The notes under the pieces were generated by a model that saw only the letters and a list, made by a program, of their open reading frames with translations, ran no database searches and was not told the DNA's origin. The translations under genes and the position numbers were made by a program. A stretch of DNA of 64,000 bases from Kolteria novifilia (GTDB taxonomy: Bacteria; Planctomycetota; Planctomycetia; Kolteriales; Kolteriaceae): positions 4,526,001 through 4,590,000 of the forward strand of contig CP036279.1 in NCBI GenBank assembly GCA_007748055.1, read 5' to 3'. Shown piece after piece: positions 25,639-35,606 of this stretch (its first letter is position 1; every line of letters begins with the position of its first letter).

Positions 25639-27264
25639 TTGGGAACCGTCGTCCATCAACTTCTTCTGGGAATCACCATGCTGTGCGTCGCCGCTCCCGC
25701 CAAGGGGGAGGCCGCCGAGCATCCGAACATCCTCTACATCGTCGCCGACGACCTCGGCTACAGCGACCTGGGGTGCTATGGCGGCGAGATCAACACGCCC
25801 AACCTCGATGCTCTCGCTCGCGACGGCGTTCGCATGACGCAGTTCTACAACACCGGCCGCTGCTGCCCCTCGCGCGCCGCGATCCTTACCGGCCAATATC
25901 CTCACCGCGTCGGCCTGGGCCACATGACGGTGACTGACCTTGGCCAACCCGGCTATCGCGGTGTCGTCTCCGACGAAGCCCCGCTCATCGCCGAAGTCCT
26001 CAAGCCCGCCGGCTACCGATCGTTCATCGCCGGCAAGTGGCACCTCGGTACCCCCGACCCGACCAAGCACGGCTTCGAGGAGTGGTACGGCACCACCGTC
26101 AGCGCCAAGCGGTTCTTCGACCCGACGCATCTCGTGCGAAAACCCGACGGTCGCAAGGCCCGCACCTACCCCGAGGGCGAGTTCTACGCGACCGACGCCG
26201 TCACCGATCATGCGATCGACTTCCTGAAACTCGCTCACCAGACGCCCGAGCGGCCCTGGTTCCTCTACCTCGCGTACAACGCTCCCCACTTCCCCCTACA
26301 TGCCCCGAAGGAGGAGATTGCCAAGTACGCCGATCGCTATCAGGGCGGCTGGGACAAACTCCGCGAACAGCGGCTCACTCGGATGAAGCAGTTCGGTATC
26401 GTCCCCGAGTCGACCGAACTCTCGCCCCGTTCGATGTGGAAAAACTACGGCGAAACCAAGACCGGCACCAATCCGCCCTGGGAAAGCCTCTCCGAGGAAC
26501 GCCGGACGGATCTGGCTCGCCGGATGGCGATCTTCGCCGCGATGGTCGATCGCATGGATCAGCAACTCGGCCGCGTCCTCGACTATCTCAAGCAGACCGA
26601 CCAGTTCGACGACACGCTCATCGTCTTCACGTCCGACAACGGGGCGTGCTTCGAATGGGATCCCTTCGGCTTCGACGTCAAGTCGAGCAACAACAACATC
26701 CTGCACACCGGCGACAAGCTCGACGAGATGGGAGGTCCTGGCACGCACCACAGCGTCGGTTCGGGCTGGGCGAACGCTTCCAACACGCCGTGGCGGCTCT
26801 ACAAGCACTTCAACCACGAAGGGGGCATCAACTCGCCCGGCATCGTCCACTGGCCGGCGGGACTCAAGGCCAAGCCCGGATCGTTGCATCGCGACCCCGC
26901 CCACATCATCGACTTGCTCCCCACCGCGATGGCGGTCTCCGGCGCGACCGACGCGGGTTCGCTTCCCCTGCCCGGCACCGACCTGATCGCGCAGCTCCAC
27001 GAGGGCGGTCCCGAGCGCATGCTCTTCTTCGAGCACCAGGGCAACCGCGCCGTCCGCGCCGGCAAGTGGAAGCTCGTCGCCCTCGACGATGAGCCCTGGG
27101 AGCTCTACGACTTCACCTCCGACCGCACGGAGGTCAACGATCTGGCCAACCAGTACCCCGACAAAGTGAAGGAACTCGCCTCCGACTGGGACACCTGGGC
27201 CGCCGCCAACAACGTCACGCCGCTCCCGAACGATCTAGGGGTGGATTACTTGAAGGTGGATTGA
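25639..27264 (+). CDS. Exported type I sulfatase (arylsulfatase)
   Basis: The TTG at 25639 with AAGGGGG 8 nt upstream gives 541 residues and a complete signal peptide (about 1-25); ATG 25678 would cut it short. The formylglycine motif C-x-P-S-R is CCPSR with Cys75 as the residue oxidised to formylglycine. Metal ligands Asp37-Asp38 (ADDLGYSDLG) and the downstream VFTSDNG motif (about 330) are present. The enzyme cleaves sulfate esters of polysaccharides or small molecules in the periplasm; planctomycetes carry many. The specific substrate is unknown and no carbohydrate-active enzyme lies next to it. Confidence 0.9.
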   Translation: MGTVVHQLLLGITMLCVAAPAKGEAAEHPNILYIVADDLGYSDLGCYGGEINTPNLDALARDGVRMTQFYNTGRCCPSRAAILTGQYPHRVGLGHMTVTDLGQPGYRGVVSDEAPLIAEVLKPAGYRSFIAGKWHLGTPDPTKHGFEEWYGTTVSAKRFFDPTHLVRKPDGRKARTYPEGEFYATDAVTDHAIDFLKLAHQTPERPWFLYLAYNAPHFPLHAPKEEIAKYADRYQGGWDKLREQRLTRMKQFGIVPESTELSPRSMWKNYGETKTGTNPPWESLSEERRTDLARRMAIFAAMVDRMDQQLGRVLDYLKQTDQFDDTLIVFTSDNGACFEWDPFGFDVKSSNNNILHTGDKLDEMGGPGTHHSVGSGWANASNTPWRLYKHFNHEGGINSPGIVHWPAGLKAKPGSLHRDPAHIIDLLPTAMAVSGATDAGSLPLPGTDLIAQLHEGGPERMLFFEHQGNRAVRAGKWKLVALDDEPWELYDFTSDRTEVNDLANQYPDKVKELASDWDTWAAANNVTPLPNDLGVDYLKVD

Positions 27265-27289
27265 GGGAGGGAGGAGTTCGCTCCCGACC

Positions 27290-27381
27290 GCAGGTGGCTT
27301 CACGAGCTGCGACCGCATGTGGCTTCACGAGCTGCGACCGCATGTGGCTTCACGAGCTGCGGCCGCAGGTGGCTTCACGTA
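27290..27381. repeat. 25-bp tandem repeat, about 3.7 copies
   Basis: Units GCATGTGGCTTCACGAGCTG plus CGACC start at 27290, 27315, 27340 and (partial) 27365, with single-base changes. It begins about 26 bp after the sulfatase stop. It does not match the hairpin families and has only a weak internal palindrome. Confidence 0.75.
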
Positions 27382-27459
27382 GCCTGGCGGCGTCAGCCCC
27401 AGGTAGGACACGCGTAAGCCCTCATCGTGAGTCAACACCCACCCTACTCTGCCACGAAC

Positions 27460-27819
27460 TCAGTTCGCCGTACGGCGGCGAATCTTCGCGAGGGCGTCGC
27501 GGGCGGCTTGGGAGACTTCGTCGACTTGGCGTCGCATCGCCCAAATCAGACTCGGGACCGCGAACTTCGCACAGCCCCCCAAGTCGCCGAGCATCTCGGC
27601 GGCGACGATCGCGAGCTGCGGATGATCGTAGTTGCCCAGATCGTCGATCAGCTCTCGCAAGACGTGGTGCTTGGTCTCGCTATCGAGATCCTCGAACGCC
27701 TCCGCGAAGCCATCGGCTTCCGGAGAAACGCCCGCACCATTCGGATCGGCGTGAGGACTCGGCTCGGTGGGGCCTGGTTCGATCGACTCGACGACATCGT
27801 GGGTTCGCTTGTTGGACAC
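27460..27819 (-). CDS. Small HEAT-repeat-like protein
   Basis: A 119-residue cytoplasmic protein from GTG 27819, preceded by AAGGAGGAA. The first 35 residues are polar and probably disordered; the rest forms two HEAT-like helical hairpins: KHHVLRELIDDLGNYDHPQ, AIVAAEMLGDLGGCAKFAV and IWAMRRQVDEVSQAARDAL. HEAT repeats bind proteins or nucleic acids. It lies alone between convergent and divergent neighbours. Confidence 0.65.
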   Translation of the reverse strand: MSNKRTHDVVESIEPGPTEPSPHADPNGAGVSPEADGFAEAFEDLDSETKHHVLRELIDDLGNYDHPQLAIVAAEMLGDLGGCAKFAVPSLIWAMRRQVDEVSQAARDALAKIRRRTAN

Positions 27820-28554
27820 GAGTTCCTCCTTCTCCCTGGCGGCGTCGATCCGACGAACCTAGTAGGTGGGCCTTGGGCAGCCTGGTCGGCAATACGATGG
27901 GTGACGTGTGCGACATGATCGTTGGCTACCCGTCTGTAGGGAAGTTTCCGCTACGGGGGCCATCCTAGCCAGGCAAGCATCGGGCATCAATGTCGACAAG
28001 ATATCCATCGTCTCCACCTTTTGATACGTCGGCGGAGGCCAGTTCGACGAAAATGACTGCTTACCAACAAGATACGAGGCGCCCCGGTCGCGCCAGGTTC
28101 GGGCGAAACCGGCTCCAGATTCCCTCGGATTCGCGCAAATTGGCACTCCTGGCCCATGAGCGAAACGTTGAAGGAAACGTCCGGACATCACTCCCTAACT
28201 TGTGCCCCTGACACGACTACGCTCCACGAGGATGGTTCGAACGGATCATTTCCCTCGCCGTTCGCCCGCCCCGTCACCGTTCCGTTCGCCCAATTCGCGG
28301 GTTTCGCTCACTGTCGTCAAATTCTCCACATTGTCGTTTCGACCACTTGCCGCCCCCTTCTCTTCTGAGCTAAAGTGGGGACCATCCTGAGGCGACCGAT
28401 TGATCGACGGAGCACGACGAGGCCTGGGAGGTTGCGTGTTCTCCGACGGCCGGACGTCCCACTTACCCAATGACATGACGCACGAACGACCTGCGTTCAC
28501 CCCTTGTTGCAGTACGGACCAAGTACCACCCGCACCCGGAAGGACCGACCGCCG
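27820..28554. other. Intergenic region, 735 bp, no gene seen
   Basis: Frames here have no ribosome sites and no recognisable protein. It carries a degenerate family-M-like GTAGGTGGGCCTTGGGCAGC at about 27861 and should contain divergent promoters for the HEAT-like gene and the giant cytochrome gene. Confidence 0.4.
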
Positions 28555-31500
28555 ATGCGATCCATCCCGACTTTGCTCGCCGCGACGATGCTGGGGCTCT
28601 GCGCGACCAGCGCTCACACCGAGACCGTCTCGAAGACCAAACCGCCTGCCACGAACGATCCGTTTGACATCAATGTCTGGGCGGAAGAGCCGATGGTGGT
28701 CAACCCGACGACGATCGACGTCGACTCGCGCGGTCGTGTGTGGGTCACCGAGGGCCTCAACTATCGCTTCTTCCGCAACAAGGAGTACCAGAAGGTACCC
28801 GGTGCCGATCGCATCAAGATTCTCGAGGATACCGACGGCGATGGCAAAGCCGACAAAGTGACGGTCTTCGCCGAGGACATCTTCCCCGTGCCGATGGGCT
28901 TGGCGATCGAAGAGATTTGGAAGGACGGCAAGTACGCCGGCGCTCGCGTCTACACCGGCAATTCCCCGGATGTTCTCCTGCTGGAAGACACCGACGGCGA
29001 CGACAAGGCCGACAAGCGCCGGGCCCTCTTGAGCGGCTTCGGTGGCCACGACCACGATCACGGCGTTCACGGCATGGCCTTCGGCCCCGACGGCAAGCTC
29101 TATTTCACCAAGGGGGACTCCCAGATCAGTAAGGAGACCGCCGAGAAGAAGGGCTTCAAACAAGGCGAGGTCGTCGACGTCGTCGATGCCTCCGGTCGGC
29201 ACCTGCGAGCCAACGATCTCGGGACCCTGCTGCGGGTCAACCCCGACGGGACGAACCTCGAGATCCTCGGCACCCGCTATCGCAACAACTACGAGACCGC
29301 CGTCGATTCCTTCGGCAACGTCTTCGTCTCCGATAATGACGACGACGGCAATCGCGGCGTTCGCATGGTCTGGAACATGGACGGCGGCAACCACGGCTAC
29401 CGCACCCCGGGGAGTCGACTTCACTGGGGCGAGGAGATTCCCGGCATCGTTCCCAAACTCGTCGGCACCGGCAACGGCTCCCCCTGCGGCATCATGATCT
29501 ACGAGGGGGACCTCCTTCCGAAAGAACTCCACGGCGCCGCGATGCAGGTCGACGCCGGCACCCGAACGATCAACACACACCCGCTGGTTCGCCAGTCCGG
29601 GACCTTTCGCACCGGTATCGATCACCTGATCGAGGGAACCGACGCGCTACAGCGTCCCGTCGATGTCGTGACCGCGCCCGACGGGTCGCTCTTCATCGCC
29701 GACTGGTTCGACGCCGGCGTGGGCGGGCACCGCTTCACCGACCAAAAGACGGGGCGGATCTATCACCTGGCCCCCAAGGGCCATCAAACCTCCGAGCCCA
29801 AACCCGACTTCGCGTCGATCAAGGGTCAGCTCGAAGCCCTCGCCTCGCCCAATCCCGCCACGCGGCTCGCCGGCCGCACGCTGCTCATTGAACGTGGGGC
29901 CAAAGCCCGCCCCGCACTCCAAGAGCTCTTCAAGGAAGGCACACCGCCGCTTCGAGCACGAGCCCTCTTCGCCCTGGCGGACCTCCCCGAGACCGGCCGC
30001 GGCGATGTCATCGCCGCCCTCAAGGACGACGATCCCCAGATCCGCGAGGCGGCACTGAGGATCCTGGCGCGCGACGTGTCGGCGTACAAGCTCTTGAAGA
30101 CCGCCGACGGCAAGGTTCCCCCTCCCCCCGCGCTGGAGGTCCTCGACGAGATCTTGCCGTTGGCGGATGATCCTGATCCCGGCGTCCGCCGCGAGTTGAT
30201 CCTCGCGCTGCGTCGCGTTCCGACCGAGCAAGCCGGCGAGGCCCTTCGCAAGCTGACTCATGCCTGGGACGGTCGTGACCGCTACACGCTCGAGGCTCTT
30301 CGGTTGGCCCTCCGCGAACGTGACTCGGCGTACCTGACGTCCCTCCTGCAATCGCTCGCCGACGAGGCGACCAAGCAGGGCTGGGAATCGGGCCCGGTCG
30401 CCCTCCCCCCCTACTACCCGGTGACGACGAACGAGTCCTTTCCCGCGATCGGCGAGAGCCCGCTCCCCGCGAATGGGGCGAGCAAGCTGATCGGCTTGGC
30501 GTGGTCGCTGGGACGCCCCGAGGCGATCGACCCGATGGGCACGATCCTCGAGAAGAACGACGCCCCGCGCATCGTCGGCGGCGCCGACATCGCCTTCGAA
30601 CAGATCGACGATCCGCGGGCGGCGGAGCTCCTCCTCGATCGCTTCCTCGCCATCGATGATCCCAACCGCCAACGGGAGATCCTTCGCTTGCTCGGCTCGC
30701 GTCTCGCCGGTCCTTGGAAAGCGATGCGGGATAGCGAGAAGTCTAGGAAGGCGTTTTCCGCGGCGCTCGACAGCCCGGAACTGCGCGTCGAGGCGATTCG
30801 GGCGTTGGCCCGCGCCGGGATGGGTGCCTACGCTCCCCAGCTCTTAGCCCTCGCCAAGGATGACAAGCAAGAGCTTTCGACCCGCGCCGCCGCGATCGAG
30901 GCTTTGGGACGACTGAAGCATCAACCCGCCGGCGCGATGGCCGAGCAGTTCCTCGCCGAAGCGGAAGGCGAACGTCGCTCCAGCCCACTCGCGTTCGCGG
31001 CGCTGTCGGCGCTCACTTCCCTCAAGGGGTCCGAGGGAGCCAAGACCCTTCAAGAGATCATCGTCAGCGACGACTATCCTCTCGACCTGAAGCGTCGGGC
31101 GATCCCGCTCTTGGCCAGCGACCGCAAGAACGCTCGCCGCCTCATGACGCTCTATAAGGAGAAGAAGCTTCCCGAGGAACTCGGTCCCGAGGTCTCCTAC
31201 ACGTTGCTCAATCATCCCGATCGCGGCATCAGTCGCCAAGCTCGTAGTGAACTCGGTGGCGCCGCCGGAGCCAAGACCGCGGGCGGCAAGCAACTCGTCG
31301 ACATGCGCCGTGTGCTGCAAGGGGCTTCCGACGCGACTCGTGGCCGAGCGGTCTTCGCGCGCGAGCGGAGCGATGCCTGCATTCGCTGTCACCGCGTTCA
31401 GGGCGTCGGCAATTGGGTCGGCCCCGACCTCTCGTCGATCGGCACCAAGTACGGCAAGAAGGAACTCCTCTACCACATCCTCAACCCGAGTGGCGCCATC

Positions 31501-32232
31501 GGCTACGACGACGTCGCCTGGACGCTCGCCCTTGCCGACGGCCGTGTCCTGACGGGCCTCATCACCGACGAGACCGCCGACGGAATCGTCCTGAAGACCG
31601 CGCTCGGCGAGCGGATGGCGATTCCAAATGACGACATCGACGAGAAGGTCGTGCAGACCAAATCGCTGATGCCCGAGAACTTGGTCGAGTCGATGACCGA
31701 GCAGGACATCGCCGACTTACTCGCGTACCTCTCGACGCTCAAGGTGCCGGTCAGCGAGGTCGGCCAGTACCATCTGCTCGGTCCGCTCAGCGCCGGGTCA
31801 TACGACGCGACCGCGCCGGTCGATCTCGAAGCGAGAGTCAAGGATGGCACGGGCCGCGAAACGGGATGGCGCGAGGTCACCTCAAGTCGCGACAAGTTCC
31901 TCGACCTCTCGACGCTTCTCGGTTCGGCGCCGGGCAAGGAGGTCTACCTGCACGTCCCGGTCATCGCCTCCCGCGCGGAGACGGCCCGCTTGGTCCTCAC
32001 GACCGACGCGGCGATTTCCGCTTGGGTCAACGGCAAGCCACTGGAGCTCTCGCGCGAGACCGGGAAGGACAAACCCGGTCCCTTCGAGGCCAACCTTGAC
32101 CTTCGCGGCGGGCCCAACGATTTGGTCATTCGCGTCCCGAGCGGATCGGTCAACACCGGCCTGGTCGCGACGATCGTCAGCCAGCGCGGCCTGCGGTTCG
32201 GTTTCGGAGCCGCGGCGCTGTCGGCGAAGTAG
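28555..32232 (+). CDS. PVC-type membrane-bound dehydrogenase/HEAT/haem-binding giant
   Basis: A 1225-residue exported protein with a signal peptide (about 1-22). Residues about 30-440 form a beta-propeller-like dehydrogenase domain with repeated ILEDTDGDGKAD-type loops. About 440-880 is a run of helical HEAT-like repeats. Then comes the c-type haem motif CIRCH (Cys942-His946) in the Pirellula/Verrucomicrobium-type haem domain (GPDLSSIGTKYGKKELLYHI follows), and a C-terminal beta-rich carbohydrate-binding-like region (about 1090-1225). Such proteins are PVC hallmarks, thought to oxidise sugars or alcohols in the periplasm or paryphoplasm. No operon partner. Confidence 0.88.
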   Translation: MRSIPTLLAATMLGLCATSAHTETVSKTKPPATNDPFDINVWAEEPMVVNPTTIDVDSRGRVWVTEGLNYRFFRNKEYQKVPGADRIKILEDTDGDGKADKVTVFAEDIFPVPMGLAIEEIWKDGKYAGARVYTGNSPDVLLLEDTDGDDKADKRRALLSGFGGHDHDHGVHGMAFGPDGKLYFTKGDSQISKETAEKKGFKQGEVVDVVDASGRHLRANDLGTLLRVNPDGTNLEILGTRYRNNYETAVDSFGNVFVSDNDDDGNRGVRMVWNMDGGNHGYRTPGSRLHWGEEIPGIVPKLVGTGNGSPCGIMIYEGDLLPKELHGAAMQVDAGTRTINTHPLVRQSGTFRTGIDHLIEGTDALQRPVDVVTAPDGSLFIADWFDAGVGGHRFTDQKTGRIYHLAPKGHQTSEPKPDFASIKGQLEALASPNPATRLAGRTLLIERGAKARPALQELFKEGTPPLRARALFALADLPETGRGDVIAALKDDDPQIREAALRILARDVSAYKLLKTADGKVPPPPALEVLDEILPLADDPDPGVRRELILALRRVPTEQAGEALRKLTHAWDGRDRYTLEALRLALRERDSAYLTSLLQSLADEATKQGWESGPVALPPYYPVTTNESFPAIGESPLPANGASKLIGLAWSLGRPEAIDPMGTILEKNDAPRIVGGADIAFEQIDDPRAAELLLDRFLAIDDPNRQREILRLLGSRLAGPWKAMRDSEKSRKAFSAALDSPELRVEAIRALARAGMGAYAPQLLALAKDDKQELSTRAAAIEALGRLKHQPAGAMAEQFLAEAEGERRSSPLAFAALSALTSLKGSEGAKTLQEIIVSDDYPLDLKRRAIPLLASDRKNARRLMTLYKEKKLPEELGPEVSYTLLNHPDRGISRQARSELGGAAGAKTAGGKQLVDMRRVLQGASDATRGRAVFARERSDACIRCHRVQGVGNWVGPDLSSIGTKYGKKELLYHILNPSGAIGYDDVAWTLALADGRVLTGLITDETADGIVLKTALGERMAIPNDDIDEKVVQTKSLMPENLVESMTEQDIADLLAYLSTLKVPVSEVGQYHLLGPLSAGSYDATAPVDLEARVKDGTGRETGWREVTSSRDKFLDLSTLLGSAPGKEVYLHVPVIASRAETARLVLTTDAAISAWVNGKPLELSRETGKDKPGPFEANLDLRGGPNDLVIRVPSGSVNTGLVATIVSQRGLRFGFGAAALSAK

Positions 32233-32423
32233 GGTCTCTCGACGAAGATGCTCCCCTCTCCAAGTGCAAAAGGAATGAACCTCGGCTCCTCGGGTGACGA
32301 ATAGGAGTTGAGGGGGATGGGACCGACTCCTCTCTCGCGAGCGCTAGACGACTGGCCGGCAATCGATGCCGACAATGGCGGAGTGTCGTTCGCGAGCATC
32401 GACTCACTTGGTGGAACCAGCGC

Positions 32424-33221
32424 ATGCTCCTTTCGTGGCTTCGGCAGCGGCGGCGACGGCAGATTCTCGCCAATCCCTTTCCCGAGGAGTGGCACGCCTA
32501 CCTCGAGCGGAACGTCCATCACTACCTTCTACTCACCGACGAAGAGCGGCGTCGGCTGCGAAACGATCTCCAGATCCTCATCGCCGAGAAGAACTGGGAA
32601 GGCTGCAACGGCCTGGAAATCAACGAGGAGATCCAGGTCACGATCGCCGCTCAGGCCTGCCTGCTTACGTTGGCGATTCCCCACGACTACTACCCAGGGA
32701 CGCAGTCGATCCTGGTCTACCCCTACGGCTACGTCGCCAAATCGACGCGAGTCCTTTCCGGGGGCATGGTTTGGGAGGGCGATTCGGGCCGGCTCGGCGA
32801 GTCGTGGCAACGGGGGCCGGTGATCCTTTCCTGGGCCGACGCCTACCAGGGAGGACGCTGCCCACGCGACGGCCACAACCTCGTCCTTCACGAATTCGCC
32901 CACAAGCTCGACATGTTGATCGGGACGGCCGATGGCACCCCACCCCTGGGGGACTACGACACCTATCGTCGTTGGAAGGAAGTGATGGGCTACGAGTTCG
33001 AACGGCTACAGCGCGAAGCCGAACTCGGTCGTCCGACGGTCCTCGATCCCTACGGCGCGACCAACCCCGCCGAGTTCTTTGCCGTAAGCACCGAGTGTTT
33101 CTTCGAGCTCCCGCGACGGCTTCGCGGCCGTCATCCGGAGTTGTATGGGTTACTCCAGGAGTTCTACCAGCAAGATCCCGCCGGCTGGGACTGGGCCTCC
33201 CTCCGCTCCCGCTGCCCGTGA
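32424..33221 (+). CDS. mtfA: MtfA-family zinc peptidase (M90)
   Basis: A 265-residue protein with the gluzincin motif HEFAH (156-160) in LVLHEFAHKLDML and the third-ligand region NPAEFFAVSTECFFE (about 217-231). The N-terminus ANPFPEEWHAYLERN and QACLLTLAIPHDYYPG match MtfA, the E. coli aminopeptidase titrated by the Mlc glucose repressor. The start ATG 32424 has GGTGGAACC nearby. No signal peptide, so it is cytosolic. Its target here is unknown. A huge repeat array begins directly after it. Confidence 0.85.
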   Translation: MLLSWLRQRRRRQILANPFPEEWHAYLERNVHHYLLLTDEERRRLRNDLQILIAEKNWEGCNGLEINEEIQVTIAAQACLLTLAIPHDYYPGTQSILVYPYGYVAKSTRVLSGGMVWEGDSGRLGESWQRGPVILSWADAYQGGRCPRDGHNLVLHEFAHKLDMLIGTADGTPPLGDYDTYRRWKEVMGYEFERLQREAELGRPTVLDPYGATNPAEFFAVSTECFFELPRRLRGRHPELYGLLQEFYQQDPAGWDWASLRSRCP

Positions 33222-34947
33222 ATTTCACCCTACTCCAAGCGTTCCCCATTCTTGGCTCCCCCCGGTTGATTCAACCTGGGCCGACGCAGTCGGCTGGAAG
33301 TCTCGGGACAAACGTCCGTCGGCGGAAAAGGGTTTCCGAAGCGGTTCTCAGGCATGCGACCACGCAACCGAGACTTCTTGCGCCGCCGCCCCGGTAGCAC
33401 AGCAACCGGGGCTAGCCAAGAGGTCACGTAGCGGCATCCGGGGATGGCCAAGAGGTCACGTAACGGCAACTGGGCCGACGCAGTCGGCTGGAAGTCTCGG
33501 GACAAACGTCCGTCGGCGGAAAAGGGTTTCCGAAGCGGTTCTCAGGCATGCGACCACGCAACCGAGACTTCTTGCGCCGCCGCCGCCCCGGTAGCACAGC
33601 AACCGGGGCTAGCCAAGAGGTCACGTAACACAGCATCCGGGGATGGCCAAAGTGACTGAGTCGCGAAGCATCCGAGGATGGACAAGCGTTCCCAATTCTT
33701 GGCTACCCCAGGTTGATTCAACCTGGGCCGACGCAGTCGGCTGGAAGTCCCGAGACAAACGTCCGTCGGCGGAAAAGGGTTTCCGGAGCGGTTCTCAGGC
33801 ATGCGACCACGCAACCGAGACTTCTTGCGCCGCCGCCCCGGTAGCGAAGCAACCGGGGCTAGCCAAGAGGTCACGTAACGGCATCCGGGGATGGCCAAGA
33901 GGTCACGTAACACAGCATCCGGGAATGGCCAAAGTGACTGAGTCGCGAAGCATCCGGGGATGACCAAGCGTTCCCCATTCTTGGCTACCCCAGGTTGATT
34001 CAACCTGGGCCGACGCAGTCGGCTGGAAGTCTCGAGACAAACGTCCGTCGGCGGAAAAGGGTTTCCGAAGCGGTTCTCAGGCATGCGACCACGCAACCGA
34101 GACTTCTTGCGCCGCCGCCGCCCCGGTAGCGAAGCAACCGGGGCTAGCCAAGAGGTCACGTAACACAGCATCCGGGGCTAGCCAAGAGGTCACGTAACGG
34201 CAACCGGGGATGGCCAAAGTGACTGAGTCGCGAAGCAACCGGGGATGGCCAAGCGTTCCCCATTCTTGGCTACCCCAGGTTGATTCAACCTGGGCCGACG
34301 CAGTCGGCTGGAAGTCCCGAGACAAACGTCCGTCGGCGGAAAAGGGTTTCCGGAGCGGTTCTCAGGCATGCGACCACGCAACCGAGACTTCTTGCGCCGC
34401 CGCCCCGGTAGCGAAGCAACCGGGGCTAGCCAAGAGGTCACGTAACGGCATCCGGGGATGGCCAAGAGGTCACGTAACACAGCATCCGGGAATGGCCAAA
34501 GTGACTGAGTCGCGAAGCATCCGGGGATGACCAAGCGTTCCCCATTCTTGGCTACCCCAGGTTGATTCAACCTGGGCCGACGCAGTCGGCTGGAAGTCTC
34601 GAGACAAACGTCCGTCGGCGGAAAAGGGTTTCCGAAGCGGTTCTCAGGCATGCGACCACGCAACCGAGACTTCTTGCGCCGCCGCCGCCCCGGTAGCGAA
34701 GCAACCGGGGCTAGCCAAGAGGTCACGTAACACAGCATCCGGGGCTAGCCAAGAGGTCACGTAACGGCAACCGGGGATGGCCAAAGTGACTGAGTCGCGA
34801 AGCAACCGGGGATGGACAAGAGGTTCAGGAGCACGGCATCCGGGGATGGCCGAAGAACCATGTCGGACAACATCCGGGCTCCCCTTGTCGATCCGGACTC
34901 CCGGCCCCTAGAATTGAAACTACATCAGTGCTCTTTATTGGAACGAG
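33222..34947. repeat. Hairpin-rich repeat array, six units, two 567-bp higher-order copies
   Basis: A core segment containing GCCGACGCAGTCGGC starts at about 33285, 33479, 33732, 34014, 34299 and 34581. Unit spacing is 194, 253, 282, 285 and 282 bp, and the last four form a near-exact 567-bp tandem duplication. Each mature unit carries three hairpins: CCCAGGTTGATTCAACCTGG plus G (33707-33727), GCCGAC-gca-GTCGGC (33727-33741) and CCCCGGT-agcgaagca-ACCGGGG, joined by copies of CCAAGAGGTCACGTAAC. Open frames through it on both strands have no ribosome sites and look spurious. It is non-coding, between mtfA and a small gene. Confidence 0.9.
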
Positions 34948-35193
34948 GTGGCGGAGATGGGATTCGAGGAGCAAGGCGAAACGGTCACGGCGGCTCACGA
35001 GCTAAACGATTTGAAGCTCGTCTACCGCGCCCTGCACAATGGTCTTCGCAAGCACCCGGAACTGATGGAGACCGCGTTCCTCAGCGAACTGCAGGACTTC
35101 CTGCACCGCAAGGCGGTCGCCGACGGCGTCGACACCACCCACCACGCCGCTTGGGACGCTTGGCTCGCCGAAGCCCTTTCGAGAGTTTCGTGA
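34948..35193 (+). CDS. Small hypothetical helical protein
   Basis: An 81-residue protein, GTG start at 34948 (or ATG 34957). It is amphipathic and helical: ELNDLKLVYRALHNGLRKHP, ELMETAFLSELQDFLHRKA and DTTHHAAWDAWLAEAL. No signal peptide or known motif. It follows the large repeat array and is convergent with the cupin gene. Codon use fits its neighbours, so it is probably real. Confidence 0.5.
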   Translation: MAEMGFEEQGETVTAAHELNDLKLVYRALHNGLRKHPELMETAFLSELQDFLHRKAVADGVDTTHHAAWDAWLAEALSRVS

Positions 35194-35200
35194 GCGCCCG

Positions 35201-35557
35201 CTACTCCTCGACGAAGCGAACCGCCTTCTCGTAGATCAAGAGCGCGACGCAGCCTTCCTTGCTTCCGGGCGAATGCCGCGTGCCGCGGGGATGGACGATG
35301 AAGCTTCCCGACGGATAGGCCCCGTGTTCGTCGTACTGATCCCCCTCCAAGACCAGCATGTGTTCGTAGCCGACGTGTTCGTGAAGCGCAACCCGGGCGC
35401 CGGGCTCGTACTTCAAGAGAACCGCCGCCGGCCCGCCATCGGGATCACGATAGAACCAGTGCGCCGTCACGCCGGGACGAAACGGCTCCCAGTCCCCCGC
35501 CGTTTGCGCTTGGCGGACGTGTTCCAAGAGGTTGGGAATAATGGTCGAGTTCGCCAT
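35201..35557 (-). CDS. Cupin-domain protein (ChrR-like)
   Basis: A 118-residue single cupin; GGAGGG precedes ATG 35557. The metal motif is HEHVGYEHMLVLEGDQYDEH, followed by the second half GSFIVHPRGTRHSPGSKEG, so a full ChrR-type double-stranded beta-helix metal site is present. ChrR-like cupins sense oxidants as anti-sigma factors or catalyse small oxidations. It follows the urea transporter by about 50 bp on the same strand, so it may be the last gene of a nitrogen-scavenging operon. A regulatory role is possible but no sigma factor is adjacent. Confidence 0.8.
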   Translation of the reverse strand: MANSTIIPNLLEHVRQAQTAGDWEPFRPGVTAHWFYRDPDGGPAAVLLKYEPGARVALHEHVGYEHMLVLEGDQYDEHGAYPSGSFIVHPRGTRHSPGSKEGCVALLIYEKAVRFVEE

Positions 35558-35606
35558 GGGTAAACCCTCCGTTGCGGCGTTGAGCGTGACGCGACGCCGT
35601 GGCAAT

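Noticed and set aside
27859-28368. Several short frames before the giant cytochrome
   Set aside because: Overlapping, without ribosome sites, and with composition unlike real proteins of this genome.
33542-34171. Long minus-strand frame inside the repeat array
   Set aside because: It runs through repeated hairpin units, recurs 567 bp later, has no ribosome site and no recognisable domain.
33222-34947. Integron attC array or CRISPR
   Set aside because: Unit spacing is irregular, no cassette genes or spacer-like unique sequences lie between units, and no integrase or Cas gene is in the window.
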